Shown one piece after another: positions 50,601 through 63,500 of a DNA stretch of 64,000 bases. The DNA comes from Tubulanus polymorphus (Eukaryota; Nemertea; Palaeonemertea; Tubulaniformes; Tubulanidae), in contig NW_027437472.1 in the NCBI RefSeq assembly GCF_964204645.1, forward strand, positions 1 through 64,000. The letters are read 5' to 3'. A model generated the notes under the pieces. It saw only the letters and a list, made by a program, of their open reading frames with translations, was not told the origin of the DNA and did no database searches. The stretch's first letter is position 1, and each line of letters begins with the position of its first letter. Position numbers and translations under genes: made by a program.

Positions 50601-52627
50601 TTCTATTACCTGGAAACAAGTGTACAAAATTAATACCAGAAATTAGAGACAGGCCAATCAATTGAAGATCTTCTTCAAGATAAAGCTTCACAGACTGAAA
50701 TATTCTGACGGTGTCGGATTTTTAGAGATGCTCCATCCGATCCTTAACCAATTAGGAAATCTATTTTTTCAGAGCTAGAAAACGTTGTTTCTGTTGATGA
50801 CAGCAAGAAACTAATTAATAAAGTATCGTGAAAAAGATCATCTTTACATCATTAAACTTTCTCTTGAAAACTTACTCCGACAGCAATTTTCCGGATCTTC
50901 CCTCGTGAACCAGATATTTACCGAACGGACGACGTGTTTAGAGCCGAGGTTTATTTTGATCCATGGGTTCAGTTCTAAGTTAGTAGCGCAACGGTCGTTC
51001 ATCTCGCGGCCATCGGTACAGAAACGTGAGGGCTTTTGTCTATCAGTCGACGATAATGTCACATTTTTCGAGCCGGCGATATTTCCTGCAGCACAATATT
51101 TAAAAAAAAACATCCAAACGTATTTTCGTGCATTTTATCGTGTAGGCCTATATGCCTTTTCAAAATTTTTCCGGTAATGGAATTTTGTGATCGAAGTCCA
51201 TCCAAAATAATAACATGCTGTGACTATCAAAACAGGGTTTCACAACAATAATTTGATTATATTTTCATGTCATTCTTTTCAAAATCTTTGAGCCAAAGAA
51301 GAATTTGCTGTACCACCTGCTACACGTTGAATCAAATATTCTACCGGTAATGTTGTTTAGAAAGTATTTAAGATTCCAATTCTTACCAGTCTGGCATGCC
51401 GGACCTGACCAGCCGGGATAGCAGCGCCCACTTTGACAATAGAGCTCATTTTCTTCCGACATTATAGGGCATATTATCTTGGGAGTAGGGCGATCAGGCC
51501 TATATCTACTACGACTTTCTTGGCAATGACATCTCCAGCCCGGACAACTCTTGCCAAAACAACTAGATTCTTATAAAAACGAAGCTTGATTCAAATTACA
51601 CCGTATCCACTTGTTGAAATGCTTGGTAATCTGACAATTCAACATTCAACGCCCCCTGGTCAACGAATACGGAGATAATGAGTTTGAAACTCACCACCAT
51701 CATAGCACATACCATGAGCTGTGATTTTACTGTAATTGTATTAACAATATATGCCTAGGTACCAATGCATATGGAAAAACCATGTTATTCCGCAATTCAA
51801 CGCCCCCCGATGAACATATACAAAAAAACCAATGACCCAGAAACTCATAATCGTCGAGCCTGTCATTGGCTAATTCCGTAATTAATTATAGTATCAAAAT
51901 ATGCCTAGGTACCAATATTTTTGAAAATATCATGTTATTACATCAAGAAGATTAAATATAGCTGCAAAGGGTTTTCTGTCGTGCTATTTTAAATGCCAAA
52001 AAATAAAAGGTTTTAGGTTTAGCTGAAATCAGTCGTCGTCACTTCATAGAACGCGACTATTTTAGCGTTGCCACCTTGGTGTCGATATATGCACTAGATA
52101 TGTGGATCAATATGGGCTACTAAGAAAAAAGTACTGATGTACCAAGTTAAGTAAAAAAGCTTTAACCAAATATCAAGACAATCCATGGAAGCGTCTTCAA
52201 AACTTTCCAAAGTGACTGAATTACGTCTACGGAAGGACGAACGAACGAACGGACGACGGAATGAATAAAGATTGATAAAGAATAATAAACGGACGAAAAG
52301 TGAACGCAACAATTAGCCCGCTGGGACTAAATTCACAAGTGGGCTAAAATCAGAAATGTGACCAACTCTTTTTTATAACTATCATATATCAACTGCATCA
52401 GTGCATCGATACTAGGTAATCTATAACTTCTTAAATGTCTGATTAATCAATTGAATGAATCAAATGTTCATTACATATTCATTCAGTACGACGTTTCCAA
52501 ACCTTTACGCTGTTGCTTTTCTGTTAACTGTTATGTTGATCATGTTCATACCTTGTCCAGTCCCGAGTACGTCCGGCAAGAAAAACGTCGCCATTAGAAA
52601 ACCATACCACCAGTAGTAGCCCTCCAT
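47606..52627 (-). CDS. Gene A: secreted EGF-FTP-FN3 multidomain protein, 807 aa, 12 exons
   Basis: Minus-strand exons: 52627-52552, 51569-51387, 51085-50876, 50609-50391, 50229-50080, 49916-49587, 49417-49329, 49236-49011, 48861-48553, 48428-48111, 48032-47785, 47671-47606. All have GT-AG borders and phases match (2,424 nt). Signal peptide 1-24 (MEGYYWWYGFLMATFFLPDV). EGF-like Cys-rich region 26-86 (CQSGRCYPGWSGPACQ). FTP/F5-8C-like lectin fold 87-229 (NPWIKINLGS, VNIWFTRED, MVGRYITVQV). Cys-rich module 230-279 (GFCPGGCNADRVGKFC). FN3 domains at about 280-389, 390-494, 495-597, 598-703 and 704-786 (TGYEVAVKL, TRYRIRMG, STYDMGI, TTYMMSYAW and related strands). Tail 787-807 (SKKGWSRPSPYVYVYIN). 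There is no transmembrane segment, so it is probably secreted. The domain order resembles receptor ectodomains without their membrane and kinase or phosphatase parts. Ligand unknown; carbohydrate binding by the FTP domain is a family-based guess. Confidence 0.88.
51640..51955. repeat. Tandem duplication, about 150-165 bp, in gene A intron 1
   Basis: Two units, about 51,640-51,795 and 51,796-51,950, both contain AATTCAACGCCCCC or ACATTCAACGCCCCC, a GAAACTCA word, ATATGCCTAGGTACCAAT and ATCATGTTATT or CCATGTTATT. They are in direct orientation and diverged. They lie in the intron between the signal-peptide exon and the EGF exon, and no coding role is apparent. Confidence 0.6.
52150..52260 (-). 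repeat. Interspersed repeat fragment (partner 28,600-28,695) with a GAAC-rich run
   Basis: The complement of 52,160-52,200 matches the plus-strand sequence at about 28,647-28,680 (GACGCTTC, ATGGATTGTCTTGATATT). It is flanked at 52,228-52,250 by a short GACGAACGAACGAACGGACG microsatellite. It lies within gene A intron 1. Confidence 0.5.
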
Positions 52628-53291
52628 CGTTTCTATTGTGTAAATCGTGCCTTGTAGGTTTATGTCGGTATGTATGATTTAGCCCGATCAGTCTATATTT
52701 ATTGTTACTTAACTTACGTCGTAAAAATTGTCTAATTGAAATATCAACAGATCGATGCGGTCGCTGTACCCAGTTACAGCCTGTAGAAAGGAAACCGTAC
52801 GGAAATTCCAACTTATCCCTTGCAGGCGATTGTTATACAATGCAGTCCGAACGTTTCAACTTAAACATAACGCGAAGGAAGCTTTCATAAAAATATCATA
52901 AAAGTGACATCAATCATGGAAAAGCACCGGATGCAAAAAACTAAAGGAATAAACCGGGACATCTGCATGTTAAAAATAGACTGACATATATATATTTTTT
53001 TTATTTTCTGCAAGAAAAATACAATAACTACATGTATTCATTTGCCATATCCGAATAGTAAAGTTTATATCAATCACAAACGAATAAATACAAAACATTA
53101 ATGTTAAGTTGTCTCAGAAACCAGGACGTAATAGATTTAACGAACATCCGCAGTGGAAATAATGCAAAATAAACGGTTCCAATTAGTATATACACTATTA
53201 TGTATTTTGATGTACACAGTAATTTGTACGTTTTCACCAAAAAAGCTAATTTGAGAAACGTTGCACATTTATATCATCAGTATCGCCACTT
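52628..53291 (-). promoter_or_regulatory. Gene A upstream region / gene B 3' flank
   Basis: This 660-bp spacer separates gene A's start codon from gene B's stop codon, so it must contain gene A's 5' UTR and probably its promoter. The complement of 52,628-52,860 has an open frame with several in-frame ATGs before the assumed start, and none aligns with gene B's 5' sequence as coding. No definite TATA box was chosen. The spacer is repeated almost unchanged at 60,558-61,221. Confidence 0.35.
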
Positions 53292-56200
53292 TCAGTAGAT
53301 ATACACGTACACATACGGGGATGGTCGACTCCAACCTTTCTTACTCATTGCGGCTCCCTATAGAAAAAGTCATAAAATGGTAATAGTTTCAACGAAAAGA
53401 TTTGTGTTTTGTCGTTAACAAATCATGAATAAAAAAGAGTTTTAAAACACACGAACTTATTTGACATTTTAATCCATGTGATATGGGCTGCTTGTGAATA
53501 CTGACCTGGCATCCGTACCAGGTCGAAGGCTTAAGATCGTAGATCAATTTGTCCTTATTGGACGATTTGATATTCCAGGACGATTTGCTTGACCTCAGTG
53601 GTTGAACATTTTCAGCAGTAGTTTCACCGCACTGTGCCGCATACTTTAAAACTTGACCGCCTCCCTCTTGTTGGTGATATTCGACCGATAAGTGCGAACC
53701 AGATCGTGTTTTCAAACTCACTTGTTTCAAGGTTATATGGATTTTCAGACGAGCTAGATAAACGATAAAATTATTTATGAAAACGATGTAATCACTCAAT
53801 GACCACATAAACCGATATTCTAGTATAGACTCAGTTAAGATACACTCCAGCTTCTCGAAAACTCACCTGCTTCGTCCGTCGTGAATTCTGTGTTGTTCGA
53901 TTGTTCGCTTTTTCCAGCTTCGTTCGTCCAGGCGTAGCTTACCACATACGTCGTGTATGGTTTCAGACCATTTAGACTTATGAATGTGCGCATTGTGATG
54001 TTTTCTCGGACCACCTCACCGGTGCTCTTCTCGTAGAGTTTGTAGTGGAATCCACTAAAGATACCATTTCTATTATTGCACGGTATGTTATAGAAGTTAA
54101 CTCCGGCAGAAGTCGTTTTCTGGAAGAACGTCACGGGTACCTTGTTTGGAGTAACCTTCGGTGGTTTGGGGGAACCGACAGGATCTGTGAGTATAGTAAA
54201 AGCCATAGAAACTTGGGAACTTTTTCACCACGCTACTTTTGTAACAAAGTTTGATTATTCCTTACTTAAGGATAAATTGGAACACTGCATGTTATTTATG
54301 GAAGTTACCTGACTGTGACGTAGTTATCCTTGTAGTGACATATTGACGACGTATTGCGCCTTCACCGAGCTGAACTGCTAAAATTCTCACATCATACGTA
54401 GAATAAGGTGACAACTCCGGGAATTCCATGTCGGTGTTGTTGGTGGGGAAGGGGGAAATCTGCCATCCTTTTCCTGAGTGGATTGCTGGACAACCTATCC
54501 GTTGGCGAAACTTGTATTCACCATGGAATTCGAATTTCAGGTGTTTTAGTGGTCCCGGGATTTTCCATGTCACGTTGACACGACCGGAGGACGTATTCAT
54601 TGCAGATATCTCGGACACTAAACAAATAAGACGGGAATTTAATTATTCGATGGGTCGTTTTTCAGGTCGTTTTACGAGTTGCCTGCTGATGGTTTTTAAA
54701 ACAACAATTGCATTTCAGATTTCAATATTTTCATTGTGATCGTGAAATAAAATGAATACACTGTACCTCCATCCCCGGCTATTACTTCAATACTATCGCC
54801 GAACACATATCTTTTATTGCCTTCATTTTTCACGCCCATTCTTATGCGATATCTGGTATACGGTTCCATATCAGGAGGGTTGGAAGTACTAAACATCGTC
54901 CATTCTGAATCTGGACTGTCTGCTAATTTATAGAAGAATGAATAGGAAGCCATGTATTTATTATGGCAATTGAGTTCATCTTTGTCAAGTCCCTACACCG
55001 AAAAAAGCGAAAATGAAATTATACATAGTGCGTTCAGCTGAGTATAAATGTTGTGATACATTAATGATTATATACGGGGCTAATACCACATAATACGGTG
55101 TGAGTCGATACATCTTTGAACTAGTTGCACCCACTCCTTGAATCAAATGCGAGATACGAGGCCCAACCGCCGGTTCTACAAAGAAGCACAAATACTCCAA
55201 AGAATTATTCTTCAAGATTGGACTTTTGCATTTGTAAATGTGCCACAAAGATTATGAGCAAAACAGCTGCACTAGTTTTGATAAATTGGCAAATTTGGCA
55301 TGATTGGTGCAATAAAGATGACGTAATCACAATAATTTCTTCATAAGCAATACGTACCATCACAGCCAGTATATACTGTACTGATTCGGCTCAGCAATGA
55401 AGAAGTCAAATTCGCCTCAAGCTTCTTCAATTTGACCGCAACCTCGTATCCAGTATTCGTTTCTAAACCGGTTATATTCTGTAATATCTTCCTTCCTTCA
55501 ATTCGAAATGATGACGGTGCTGTTATCCAGTCGACAGTGCCCAACTTTCTGTAAAACAGTACATACGCCACGCTCATACGTTTCCTACCAGAATCTGGTA
55601 TTTTGGTGATAGAAGCTTCGTGCCACAAAACGGAGACTTGGTGACGTGATTTGACGTAAGAACTCAACCAATAATCCACTTTGAAAGCTGAAAAGAATAT
55701 CTATTTCAATTAGAAGCGCGCACTAAAACAGTAAGGAGTTACGTCACCATGAGTTTACTTTATTCTGTATTCTCAAAAATATTTCATAGTTTTATGCATA
55801 ATGAGAACCGAAATAATGAACGTCTGATTTACGTTTTTCGCAGAATTTGCCAACTCGGTCAGCATTACAGCCACCAGGACAGAATCCGGTCATGTAGACG
55901 ACTGCGTTGTTTGGTACGTTTCGGTTACATCGGGATCTCTCGATGCAGTTGAACGATTCAGGATTTTTGCACATGTCTATATCTAAAAGCCCGATCATAA
56001 AGATTAGTAAAAAGGGCTACTCGGTAGACGTGAGCAATTTTATTTTCGACAGAACTGTTGATCTGTAGTGTTCTTTATCATTGCGGCATTGCCTGCTAGT
56101 AAGTCCAGTTTGTTATTCATTATCAAATTGAGCCGTACCTATATACTTATAACCGATAGCTTCGATATCTAGAACGTCTAAAATAGTAAGTTGAGGGTTG

Positions 56201-57600
56201 GTCACTTGTAAGGTAATGTATCGGCCTACCATCGGGGTATCGCAATCACTTCTCCAGTTACCTCTTAACGGATTGCGCGTCAAATTCTTACAAATCGGAT
56301 TTTCACCGAGTGTTGAACTGTTACCAACACGCACCTCAATATTCCACCTTCTATTTCCTGAAAACGAATGTACAAATGAATACCTGAAATATCAGACTGG
56401 TGAATCAATTGACAAAAAGGTTTTCCTCCGGATAAAGCATCATAGACTTTCTCTTGAAAACTTACTCCAACAGCAATATTTCGGATCTTCTCTCGTAAAC
56501 CAGATATTTACCGAACGGACGACGTGTTTAGAACCGAGGTTTATTCCAATCCACGGTTTCACTTGTAAATTAGTAGCGCAGCGGTCGTTCATCTCACGGC
56601 CATCGGTACAGAAATGTGAGGGCTTCTGTCTATTAGTCGACGATAATGTAACATTTTTCGAGCCGGCAATATTTCCTGCAGCGCAACATCAAAAAAAATG
56701 GGTAAAATGTATTCTATAATGTACATATGTGTAGCTGCCTTTTTAAAGGTTTTTGCGATGGTGCAATTTTGTGATCGAAATCAAACCAACATGCTGTGGC
56801 TATATGAAAACAAGGTTTCACAACAATAATTTGTTTGAGAAATTAGTTATTTGTTTTGAAGATAATACTTTTCTGTCATTCTTTTTAAAATCATTGCGCA
56901 AAAGACGGAATTTGCTGTCACACCTACCATACGTTGAACTAAATATTCTAATGGTTTCATCTTTCGTGATAATAACGTTTAAGAGATTCCCATTCTTACC
57001 TGTCTGGCATGCCGGACCTGACCAGCCGGGAAAGCAGCTCCCACTTTGACAAAAGAGCTCATTTTTTTGCGACATTGTAGGGCATATTCTCTTGCGAGTA
57101 TATCTTCTAGGATACTCCCGGCAATCACACACCCATCCTTTACAACTCTCGCCGAAACAACGAGATTCTAATGAAAACGGAGCTTGATTTTAGAAATCAG
57201 AAACGCCGAAGAATCATCAACGATCATTATCTAACATTAACTGCATCGGTGCAATAGCACTTGATGATCTATCCCTACTTTAATGTCTTAAACATTTCAA
57301 CATTTCTTTATAAAACACTATTAATCTAGTATTTATTGATGTAGATTATCCAGGAAATAAATAAATGAAAAAATTAAGAAAAACAATTTATAGGACACTA
57401 TTATAATCGGTACAAATTAAGTAAAAAGAATCACTTATCAAAAGCCGTGACCACATAACGACTTATTGTCGTTTTTAAACACGTGGACGAGGAGGTCCAT
57501 TTTTTGTTCGCTGGTTGATCATACCTTGCCCAGTCGCCAGTACGTCCGACAAGAAAAACGTCGCCATTAGAAAACCATACCACCAGTAGTAGCCCTCCAT
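53292..57600 (-). CDS. Gene B: secreted EGF-FTP-FN3 paralogue, 802 aa, 12 exons
   Basis: Exons: 57600-57525, 57167-57000, 56675-56466, 56357-56139, 55982-55833, 55687-55358, 55175-55087, 54992-54767, 54617-54309, 54184-53867, 53753-53506, 53357-53292. The intron phases equal those of gene A and ten of twelve exon lengths or more are identical; exon 2 is five codons shorter. Total 2,409 nt. Signal peptide MEGYYWWYGFLMATFFLSDV then LATGQ. EGF-like region to about 81 (CQSGSCFPGWSGPACQ), FTP domain 82-224, Cys-rich module 225-274, five FN3 domains 275-781, and tail SKKGWSRPSPYVYVYIY. No frame break and no transmembrane segment. Close to gene A throughout, with most changes in the EGF exon, the FTP exons and FN3-1. 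Presumably secreted, same role as A; partner unknown. Confidence 0.88.
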
Positions 57601-58257
57601 CGTTTCAATTATGTATCGTGTGTGCCTTGTAGGTATATGTCGGTATGTATGATTTAGCCCGATCAGTCTATATTTGTTGTTACTTAATTTATACGTCGTA
57701 AAATTGGTCAATTATCCGCTTATCAACAGATCGATGCGGTCGTTGTACCCCAGTTACAGCCTGTAGAAGGGAGACCGTGCGACAATTCCAAATTTCCCAT
57801 TGCCGATGATTAAGGAGTTACCCCGTCCGTTTTAACTTAAACGTTACACACGAAGGAAGCTTTCCCAAAAATATCATAAGAGTGACATCAATCACGAAAA
57901 GCACCGCTATATATATTTCGAGATTTTCCGCAGAAAAAAAATACAATAACACTCATTTCAAATGAGTGTTATGGATAGTAAGTTGATCTCTAACATAAAT
58001 GAATAAATACATAACATATAATACATAATCAAAAGTTGTCCCAGAATCCAGGACGTAATAAACATAACGAACCTCCGTAGTGGAAATAACGCAAAAATGA
58101 AATAATTCCTATTGACGATTTACACATTTTTTCTTATTATAAGCGGTTCCAATCAGTTTTAAGCACGGATGATTTTATGTTTATAGTAATTCGCACGTTT
58201 TCACCAAAAAAGCTAATTTGCGACACGTTGCACATTTTGTATCATCAGTATCGGCTT
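57601..58257 (-). promoter_or_regulatory. Gene B upstream region / gene C 3' flank
   Basis: This spacer of about 660 bp resembles the gene A upstream region over much of its length (shared words GTCGGTATGTATGATTTAGC, CCCGATCAGTCTATATTTGT or ATTTATTG, AGATCGATGCGGTCG and CATCAATCA). The 5' regulatory regions of the paralogues were therefore duplicated with the genes and have diverged moderately. A small palindrome (ACACTCATTTCAAATGAGTG) lies at about 57,951-57,970. Confidence 0.4.
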
Positions 58258-60412
58258 TCAGTTGATATATACGTACACATACGGGGATGGTCGACTCCAA
58301 CCTTTCTTGCTCAATGCAGCTCCCTGTTGAAGAAAGTGAAGTCATACAATTTCAATAGTTTCTATCAAACATGATTAAAAAATGATGAATTATTGATATA
58401 CAGAAATGAGAAAGTCTATGATAAACTTCATCTATAATTACTGACCTGGCATCCGTACCAAGTCGAAGGTTTAAGGTCGTACACAATGTTTTCGTCTGCA
58501 TCAAATGATTTCATATTCCAGGACGATTTGCTTGACCTCAGTGGTTGGACATTTTCACCAGTAGTTTCACCACACTGCGCCGCATACTTTAAAACTTTGC
58601 CGCCGCCCTCTTGTTGGTCATATTCGACCAATAAGTGCGAACCAGATCGTGTTTTCAAACTCACTTGTTTCAAGGTTATGTTAATTTTCAGAAGAGCTGG
58701 ATAAACGATGAAATTACGTACGAAAACGATGTAATCACTCAATGACCATATAAACCGATATTCTAGTATAGACTCAGATAAGATACACTCCAGCTTCTCG
58801 AAAACTCACCTGCTTCGTCAGTCGTGAATTCTGTGTTGTTCGATTGTTCGCTTTTTCCAGCTTCGTTCGTCCAGGCGTAGCTTACCACATACGTCGTGTA
58901 TGGTTTCAGACCCTTTAGACTTATGGATGTGTGCATTGTGATGTTTTCTCGGACCACCTCACCAGTGCTCTTCTCGTAAAGTGTGTAATAGAATCCGCCG
59001 AAGATACCATTTTGGTTTTTGCGAGGTATGTGCGAGAAAGTGACTCCAGCGTATGTCGTCTCCTGGAAATCTTTCAACGCAACTTTTTCCGGAATAACTA
59101 CTGGTGGCTCTGGGGAACCGACGGGTTCTGTGAATATGAAAGAGAAGGGTCCATGGAAACTTGGGTAATTTTTTTCACCATATATCTGTGGAATTAGTTT
59201 TATATGTACCGATAAACTGAACAACTGCGGTTGATTCTGCTTAAAATTTACCTGACTGCATCGTAAGTATACTTGTTGTAACATATTGACGGCGCAGTAT
59301 TGCACCTTCACCGAGCTGAACTGCTAAAATTCCCACATCATACGTAGAATAAGGCGACAACTCCACGAATTCCATGTCGGTGTTGTTGGTGGGGAAGGGA
59401 GAAATCTGCCACTGGTATGCCCAGATTGCCGGACTATTTCTCCGTCCACGAAGCCTGTATCTTCCATGAAACTCGAATTTCAGGTGTTTCAGCGTGTTGG
59501 GGATTTTCCAAGTAACGTTTACACGTCCAAATGATGTATTCATTGCTGTTAGATCAGTAACTATATGAGTGAAATGAGTAAATTATGAAATGCATTTGAA
59601 TCCCGTGCGGAATGAATAGGATATGTAGGAAGATTTGCTGTAGAGAGGAAATGTGCCCGCACGAATAAGAAGGGTTCTCGAGGTAGGTCTTGTCCCGGCA
59701 TTTATATAAAGAAATTCTGACAGCTCAGTACCTCCATTTCCGGGAACGACTTCAATACTCTCGCCGGACACATATTCTGCGTTGCCTTTGTTTTTAGCAC
59801 CGACTTTCATTCGATATTTGGTATATGGCACCATGTCAGGAGGGTAGGACGCTCGGAATGCCTTCCATTCCGAATCTGCACTATCGGCTAACTGATAGTA
59901 TAATTCGTAAGCCACCCCTTCGGTATCATTACATCTCAGTTGACTGCTATTCAGAAGCTAGGATGAAATAATTATGTATTCAAAAATATGTAACGGTTAA
60001 TTTCAAATTTGATCCTCAATTTTCTCATTCTTTTACGAGTTGTGGAGGAGCCGCGGTAACTTGCTGCAAATCAGTTAGTGAAGACAGAGAGTACTTGAAA
60101 TTAACTATACCTGGGATTATGTCATAAGTACGAGATTTGGCTACTAGCGCATTATAATACCTCTATGAGATAAATGAGAAGTCATCTTTTGAAACCCACG
60201 TTGCAGGATGGTCGTCTCATTTGCCCGATGAAGCTCATTTACACAAGTCGCGAAAGCTCGTACTTTTCGGAGTACTATCTGTCATCACATTTTGGTAAAT
60301 TTCAATCCATAAAACGATACCTGATAAGTCGGGAAAATTCTAAATTTCGTTGAATTGTTGCTAACCATTCGCTCTTGTGACATATGCGTGATTTGAGGTC
60401 CAACGGTTGGCT
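58258..60412 (-). pseudogene. Gene C, 5'-truncated paralogue (last six exons only)
   Basis: Exons homologous to A/B exons 7-12 are present and open: 60412-60321, 59957-59732, 59560-59252, 59127-58810, 58696-58446, 58323-58258, all with GT-AG borders and matching phases. They encode the second to fifth FN3 domains and the tail (SKKGWSRPSPYVYVYIN). The sequence differs more from A and B than they do from each other in FN3-2 and FN3-3. Signal peptide, EGF, FTP, Cys-rich module and FN3-1 are absent, because at 60,548/60,549 the sequence switches to the copy of gene A's first exon. A start codon from gene A lies at 60,557, but the fused frame stops after 25 codons (60,480-60,482). It is either a dead 5'-truncated copy or the 3' part of a chimeric transcript. 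Confidence 0.75.
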
Positions 60413-60548
60413 CTAGGAAATATATGGATGATCAAAATCTAAATTTCAGAGATAATTAAGATTAGTAGGAAAAAAAAAATTACTTGTGGTGATGAGTGGT
60501 GTCTCGTCCTCTCGTCCTCTGGTATGAAAGCCTGATTTTATAATTACT

Positions 60549-63500
60549 GCCCTCCATCGTTTCTATTGTGTAAATCGTGCCTTGTAGGTTTATGTCGGTA
60601 TGTATGATTTAGCCCGATCAGTCTATATTTATTGTTACTTAACTTACGTCGTAAAAATTGTCTAATTGAAATATCAACAGATCGATGCGGTCGCTGTACC
60701 CAGTTACAGCCTGTAGAAAGGAAACCGTACGGAAATTCCAACTTATCCCTTGCAGGCGATTGTTATACAATGCAGTCCGAACGTTTCAACTTAAACATAA
60801 CGCGAAGGAAGCTTTCATAAAAATATCATAAAAGTGACATCAATCATGGAAAAGCACCGGATGCAAAAAACTAAAGGAATAAACCGGGACATCTGCATGT
60901 TAAAAATAGACTGACATATATATATTTTTTTTATTTTCTGCAAGAAAAATACAATAACTACATGTATTCATTTGCCATATCCGAATAGTAAAGTTTATAT
61001 CAATCACAAACGAATAAATACAAAACATTAATGTTAAGTTGTCTCAGAAACCAGGACGTAATAGATTTAACGAACATACGCAGTGGAAATAATGCAAAAT
61101 AAACGGTTCCAATTAGTATATACACTATTATGTATTTTGATGTACACAGTAATTTGTACGTTTTCACCAAAAAAGCTAATTTGAGAAACGTTGCACATTT
61201 ATATCATCAGTATCGCCACTTTCAGTAGATATACACGTACACATACGGGGATGGTCGACTCCAACCTTTCTTACTCATTGCGGCTCCCTATAGAAAAAGT
61301 CATAAAATGGTAATAGTTTCAACGAAAAGATTTGTGTTTTGTCGTTAACAAATCATGAATAAAAAAGAGTTTTAAAACACACGAACTTATTTGACATTGT
61401 TATCCATGTGATATGGGCTGCTTGTGAATACTGACCTGGCATCCGTACCAGGTCGAAGGCTTAAGATCGTAGATCAATTTGTCCTTATTGGACGATTTGA
61501 TATTCCAGGACGATTTGCTTGACCTCAGTGGTTGAACATTTTCAGCAGTAGTTTCACCGCACTGTGCCGCATACTTTAAAACTTGACCGCCTCCCTCTTG
61601 TTGGTCATATTCGACCGATAAGTGCGAACCAGATCGTGTTTTCAAACTCACTTGTTTCAAGGTTATATGGATTTTCAGACGAGCTAGATAAACGATAAAA
61701 TTATTTATGAAAACGATGTAATCACTCAATGACCACATAAACCGATATTCTAGTATAGACTCAGTTAAGATACACTCCAGCTTCTCGAAAACTCACCTGC
61801 TTCGTCCGTCGTGAATTCTGTGTTGTTCGATTGTTTGCTTTTTCCAGCTTCGTTCGTCCAGGCGTAGCTTACCACATATGTCGTGTATGGTTTCAGACCA
61901 TTTAGACTTATGAATGTGCGCATTGTGATGTTTTCTCGGACCACCTCACCAGTGCTCTTCTCGTAGAGTTTGTAGTGGAATCCACTAAAGATACCATTTC
62001 TATTATTGCACGGTATGTTATAGAAGTTAACTCCGGCAGAAGTCGTTTTCTGGAAGAACGTCACGGGTACCTTGTTTGGAGTAACCTTCGGTGGTTTGGG
62101 GGAACCGACAGGATCTGTGAGTATAGTAAAAGCCATAGAAACTTGGGAACTTTTTCACCACGCTACTTTTGTAACAAAGTTTGATTATTCCTTACTTAAG
62201 GATAAATTGGAACACTGCATGTTATTCATGGAAGTTACCTGACTGTGACGTAGTTATCCTTGTAGTGACATATTGACGACGTATTGCGCCTCCACCGAGC
62301 TGAACTGCTAAAATTCTCACATCATACGTAGAATAAGGTGACAACTCCGGGAATTCCATGTCGGTGTTGTTGGTGGGGAAGGGGGAAATCTGCCATCCTT
62401 TTCCTGAGTGGATTGCTGGACAACCTATCCGTTGGCGAAACTTGTATTCACCATGGAATTCGAATTTCAGGTGTTTTAGTGGTCCCGGGATTTTCCATGT
62501 CACGTTGACACGACCGGAGGACGTATTCATTGCAGATATCTCGGACACTAAACAAATAAGACGGGAATTTATTTATTCGATGGGTCGTTTTTCAGGTCGT
62601 TTTACGAGTTGCCTGCTGATGGTTTTTAAAACAACAATTGCATTTCAGATTTCAATATTTTCATTGTGATCGTGAAATAAAATGAATACACTGTACCTCC
62701 ATCCCCGGCTATTACTTCAATACTATCGCCGAACACATATCTTTTATTGCCTTCATTTTTCACGCCCATTCTTATGCGATATCTGGTATACGGTTCCATA
62801 TCAGGAGGGTTGGAAGTACTAAACATCGTCCATTCTGAATCTGGACTGTCTGCTAATTTATAGAAGAATGAATAGGAAGCCATGTATTTATTATGGCAAT
62901 TGAGTTCATCTTTGTCAAGTCCCTACACCGAAAAAAGCGAAAATGAAATTATACATAGTGCGTTCAGCTGAGTATAAATGTTGTGATACATTAATGATTA
63001 TATACGGGGCTAATACCACATAATACGGTGTGAGTCGATACATCTTTGAACTAGTTGCACCCACTCCTTGAATCAAATGCGAGATACGAGGCCCAACCGC
63101 CGGTTCTGCAAAGAAGCATAAATACTCCAAAGAATTATTCTTCAAAATTGGACTTTTGCATTTGTAAATGTGCCACAAAGATTATGAGCAAAACAGCTGC
63201 ACTAGTTTTGATAAATTGGCAAATTTGGCATGATTGGTGCAATAAAGATGACGTAATCACAATAATTTCTTCATAAGCAATACGTACCATCACAGCCAGT
63301 ATATACTGTACTGATTCGGCTCAGCAATGAAGAAGTCAAATTCGCCTCAAGCTTCTTCAATTTGACCGCAACCTCGTATCCAGTATTCGTTTCTAAACCG
63401 GTTATATTCTGTAATATCTTCCTTCCTTCAATTCGAAATGATGACGGTGCTGTTATCCAGTCGACAGTGCCCAACTTTCTGTAAAACAGTACATACGCCA

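Larger units (their letters stand above)
52619..60548. repeat. Tandem duplication unit 1 (7,930 bp)
   Basis: Bases 52,619 onward recur from 60,549 at a constant offset of 7,930 to the end of the window. The unit holds the 5' end and upstream region of gene A, all of gene B, and the last six exons of gene C. Its left border lies inside the third codon of gene A's signal-peptide exon. Its right border lies in sequence upstream of gene C's sixth-from-last exon. Confidence 0.9.

Noticed and set aside
52524-52811. 95-codon minus-strand frame upstream of and overlapping gene A exon 1 as an N-terminal extension
   Set aside because: It overlaps the signal-peptide exon in a different frame and reads into intron 1. 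The ATG at 52,627 gives a signal peptide shared with gene B.
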